A stretch of DNA of 54,082 nt from JBELHO01 sp042091375 (GTDB lineage: Bacteria > Pseudomonadota > Gammaproteobacteria > Enterobacterales > Alteromonadaceae): assembly GCA_042091375.1 (NCBI GenBank), contig JBELHO010000019.1, positions 1-54,082 on the forward strand, given 5' to 3'. The notes beneath the pieces are model-generated. The model made no database searches, was not told where the DNA came from, and saw only the letters and a program-made list of their open reading frames with translations. Of this stretch, positions 51,952-54,082 are shown piece after piece; within the stretch, counting starts at the first letter, position 1; each line of letters starts with the position of its first letter. A program made the translations under genes and the position numbers.

Positions 51952-54082
51952 ATGCCAGAAGGTGTAATGAAGACTTGGCTCGAGTCCTCCCATTTAAGTG
52001 GTGCTAATTCCACTTATATTGAACAATTGTATGAATCTTATCTCGATAACTCGCAATCTGTCTCCTCAGAGTGGCGTGAGTTATTTGACCAACTTCCCAA
52101 AATAGCCGGTGCTGACGTTGAATACCGTCACTCTGCGATCAGGGCTGAATTCAAGGAATTGGCAAGAAATTCCCAGAAAACGGTAGTCTCTAGTGGCAGT
52201 GATGGTAAACAAGTTAAAGTACTTCAGTTAATTAATGCATACCGATTTCGCGGTCACCAAAATGCTAACTTAGACCCATTAGGCTTATGGCAACGCGATA
52301 AAGTACGCGATTTGCAGTTGTCTCATCACGATTTATCAGAAAATGATTTTGATAATGAATACAATATCGGTTCTTTCGCGATTGGCCAAGATGCGATGAA
52401 ACTTGGCAACTTGTTCAAGGCATTAAAAACCACTTACTGTGGTTCCATTGGTGCAGAATATATGCATATTACCGATACCGATGAGAAAAGATGGTTACAA
52501 CATCGTTTGGAGTCAGTGCAATCACAAGCGGTGCTATCAGTTGATGAAAAAGAAGAAATTCTCAAGGGATTAATTGCTGCTGATGGTTTGGAAAAGTATT
52601 TAGGGGCTAAGTTTCCTGGCGCAAAGCGCTTTTCTTTAGAAGGCGGTGATGCATTAATTCCCATGCTCAAGGAATTGATCACTAGAGCCGGTGCTCACGG
52701 CAGCAAAGAAGTTGTGATCGGCATGGCTCATCGCGGCCGTTTAAATGTTTTAGTCAATGTCATGGGTAAAAACCCTTCAAAGTTATTTGATGAATTTGGT
52801 GGTAAGCACGATGAAATAGTTTCATCAGGTGATGTTAAGTACCATCAAGGTTACTCATCTGACTTTGTCACACCCGGTGGTAATGTGCATTTGGCTCTTG
52901 CTTTTAACCCATCACACTTGGAAATTGTTAACCCCGTTGTTATTGGTTCGGTTAGAGCTCGTTTAGATCGACGTAATTGCAACCAAGGCGACTTAGTATT
53001 ACCTGTTACCATTCACGGTGATTCAGCTATAGCTGGACAAGGTGTGGTTCAAGAAACCTTTAATATGTCGCAAGCCCGTGCTTTCAAAGTGGGTGGCACT
53101 ATCCGTATCGTGGTCAATAACCAAGTCGGATTTACTACTTCTGATCATCAAGATACCCGTAGTGGCGAATATTGTACTGAAATTGCGAAGATGGTCTCTG
53201 CACCGATCCTGCATGTCAATGGTGATGATCCTGAAGCGGTCATTTTGGCAACGCAAATTGCTCTTGACTATCGCAATAAATTCAAACGTGATGTGGTGAT
53301 TGATCTGGTTTGTTATCGCCGACACGGCCACAATGAAGCAGATGAGCCCAATGCCACGCAACCCTTGATGTATCAAAAAATCAAGAAACATCCGACACCT
53401 CGTCAATTGTATGCTGATCACTTAGCAGCTAACGGCAGTATCAGTAAAGCTAAATCTGATGAGCTAGCCTCGTATTACCGACGCTTACTCGATGAAGGTC
53501 AGTGTACCGTGGAACAGTGGCGACCAATGACAGAGCATTCTGTGGATTGGACACCATTTTTAGGTCACGATTGGGACGACGAGTATCCCGAAAAAATTGC
53601 CTTAGACAAATTAAAACAATTGGCACACTCTATATCAACTTTTCCTGTAGAGCATGAAATACACGGACGAGTGAAGAAAATTTATGACGATAGAGCAAAA
53701 ATGGCCAAAGGCGAAAAGCTTTTGGATTGGGGTATGGCAGAAAACCTCGCTTACGCTGCTATTGTTGATATGGGGCAAAGAGTCCGTATTACTGGTCAAG
53801 ATGCTGGTCGAGGCACTTTCTTTCATCGCCATGCCGTGTTGCACAACCAAAAAGACGCCAGTCAATATCTTCCCTTACAAAACATTCGTCAAGGCCAAGG
53901 TCCTTTTGACATACACGATTCAGTGTTATCAGAAGTTTCAGTACTTGCTTTCGAATACGGTTACACCACAGCTGAACCGGCTGGCTTAACTATTTGGGAA
54001 GCACAATTTGGTGACTTTGCCAATTGTGCTCAAGTGGTGTTTGATCAGTTCATTAGTTCTGGTGAGCAAAAGTGGGGACGTT
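51952..54082 (+). CDS. sucA: 2-oxoglutarate dehydrogenase E1 component (cut by window end)
   Basis: Thiamine-diphosphate E1 subunit of the 2-oxoglutarate dehydrogenase complex; the first 710 codons are present and open to the window edge (the full protein is about 935 aa). The start MPEGVMKTWLESSHLSGANS resembles E. coli SucA; ATG 51952 has AAGGA seven bases upstream, and ATG 51967 is an alternative. Conserved segments include YRFRGHQNANLDPLGLW, GMAHRGRLNVLVNVMGK, DLVCYRRHGHNEADEP and, near the edge, GQDAGRGTFFHRHAVLHNQ and FISSGEQKWGR. Follows sdhB as in other gammaproteobacteria, 108 bp apart. Confidence 0.97.
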   Translation, partial: MPEGVMKTWLESSHLSGANSTYIEQLYESYLDNSQSVSSEWRELFDQLPKIAGADVEYRHSAIRAEFKELARNSQKTVVSSGSDGKQVKVLQLINAYRFRGHQNANLDPLGLWQRDKVRDLQLSHHDLSENDFDNEYNIGSFAIGQDAMKLGNLFKALKTTYCGSIGAEYMHITDTDEKRWLQHRLESVQSQAVLSVDEKEEILKGLIAADGLEKYLGAKFPGAKRFSLEGGDALIPMLKELITRAGAHGSKEVVIGMAHRGRLNVLVNVMGKNPSKLFDEFGGKHDEIVSSGDVKYHQGYSSDFVTPGGNVHLALAFNPSHLEIVNPVVIGSVRARLDRRNCNQGDLVLPVTIHGDSAIAGQGVVQETFNMSQARAFKVGGTIRIVVNNQVGFTTSDHQDTRSGEYCTEIAKMVSAPILHVNGDDPEAVILATQIALDYRNKFKRDVVIDLVCYRRHGHNEADEPNATQPLMYQKIKKHPTPRQLYADHLAANGSISKAKSDELASYYRRLLDEGQCTVEQWRPMTEHSVDWTPFLGHDWDDEYPEKIALDKLKQLAHSISTFPVEHEIHGRVKKIYDDRAKMAKGEKLLDWGMAENLAYAAIVDMGQRVRITGQDAGRGTFFHRHAVLHNQKDASQYLPLQNIRQGQGPFDIHDSVLSEVSVLAFEYGYTTAEPAGLTIWEAQFGDFANCAQVVFDQFISSGEQKWGR

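Overview
The window is a low-GC (about 40% by eye) chromosomal segment of a marine-type gammaproteobacterium, most like the Alteromonadales (Colwelliaceae or a relative). The evidence is the synteny of rsxABCDGE-nth, rimP-nusA-infB-rbfA-truB-rpsO-pnp-nlpI, csdA/E-tcdA and gltA-sdh-sucA, together with typical gammaproteobacterial protein sequences. I see no phage, insertion sequence, CRISPR array, tRNA or rRNA. Five runs of exactly 100 N are scaffold gaps of unknown true size, and at least three of them sit inside tandem repeats.

Layout. 0.1-1.2 kb: two small ligand-binding-fold proteins (PhnB-like VOC and GyrI-like). 1.3-6.6 kb: a tightly overlapping ABC export operon with a MacB/LolD-type ATPase, three consecutive HlyD/MacA-type adaptors (two of them lipoproteins) and an FtsX/MacB permease. 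7-14.8 kb: single genes, namely a DUF3300 protein, an M28 peptidase, a class V aminotransferase, a membrane-anchored spermidine-synthase-like protein, GloA and a SEC-C mini-protein preceded by a 13-bp tandem repeat. 15.1-16.9 kb: a zinc-starvation unit with a Zur-type palindrome, a zinc-independent DksA paralogue and a COG0523 GTPase. 17-23.9 kb (minus strand): rsxABCDGE followed by an endonuclease III that has lost half of its Fe-S ligands. 24.2-31.4 kb: the translation/transcription operon with recognisable promoters, a rimP leader hairpin and an S15 leader pseudoknot. 31.5-39.7 kb: a copper/silver CusCBA-type exporter whose adaptor carries a fused CusF-like domain, then two PepSY proteins. 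40-44.7 kb: pnp, nlpI and an HExxH protein. 44.8-47.3 kb: a fused CsdA-CsdE sulfur-transfer protein facing tcdA. 47.5-54.1 kb: gltA diverging from sdh and sucA (cut by the window edge).

The most striking observation is in the TCA block. Between the sdh promoter and sdhA there is no sdhC or sdhD. A 41-codon ORF (49212-49337) reads in frame from the first ten residues of SdhC into the last membrane helix of SdhD. As assembled, complex II has its flavoprotein and Fe-S subunits but no heme/quinone-binding anchor. This is either a genuine in-frame deletion or an assembly deletion, and it should be checked against reads. Other points worth attention are the Zur-DksA2-ZigA unit, the three-adaptor ABC exporter, the Fe-S-degenerate Nth at the nth position of the rsx operon, the CsdA-CsdE fusion, the repeat-rich RsxC tail, and a shared 17-bp G7 motif in the divergent gltA/sdh leaders.
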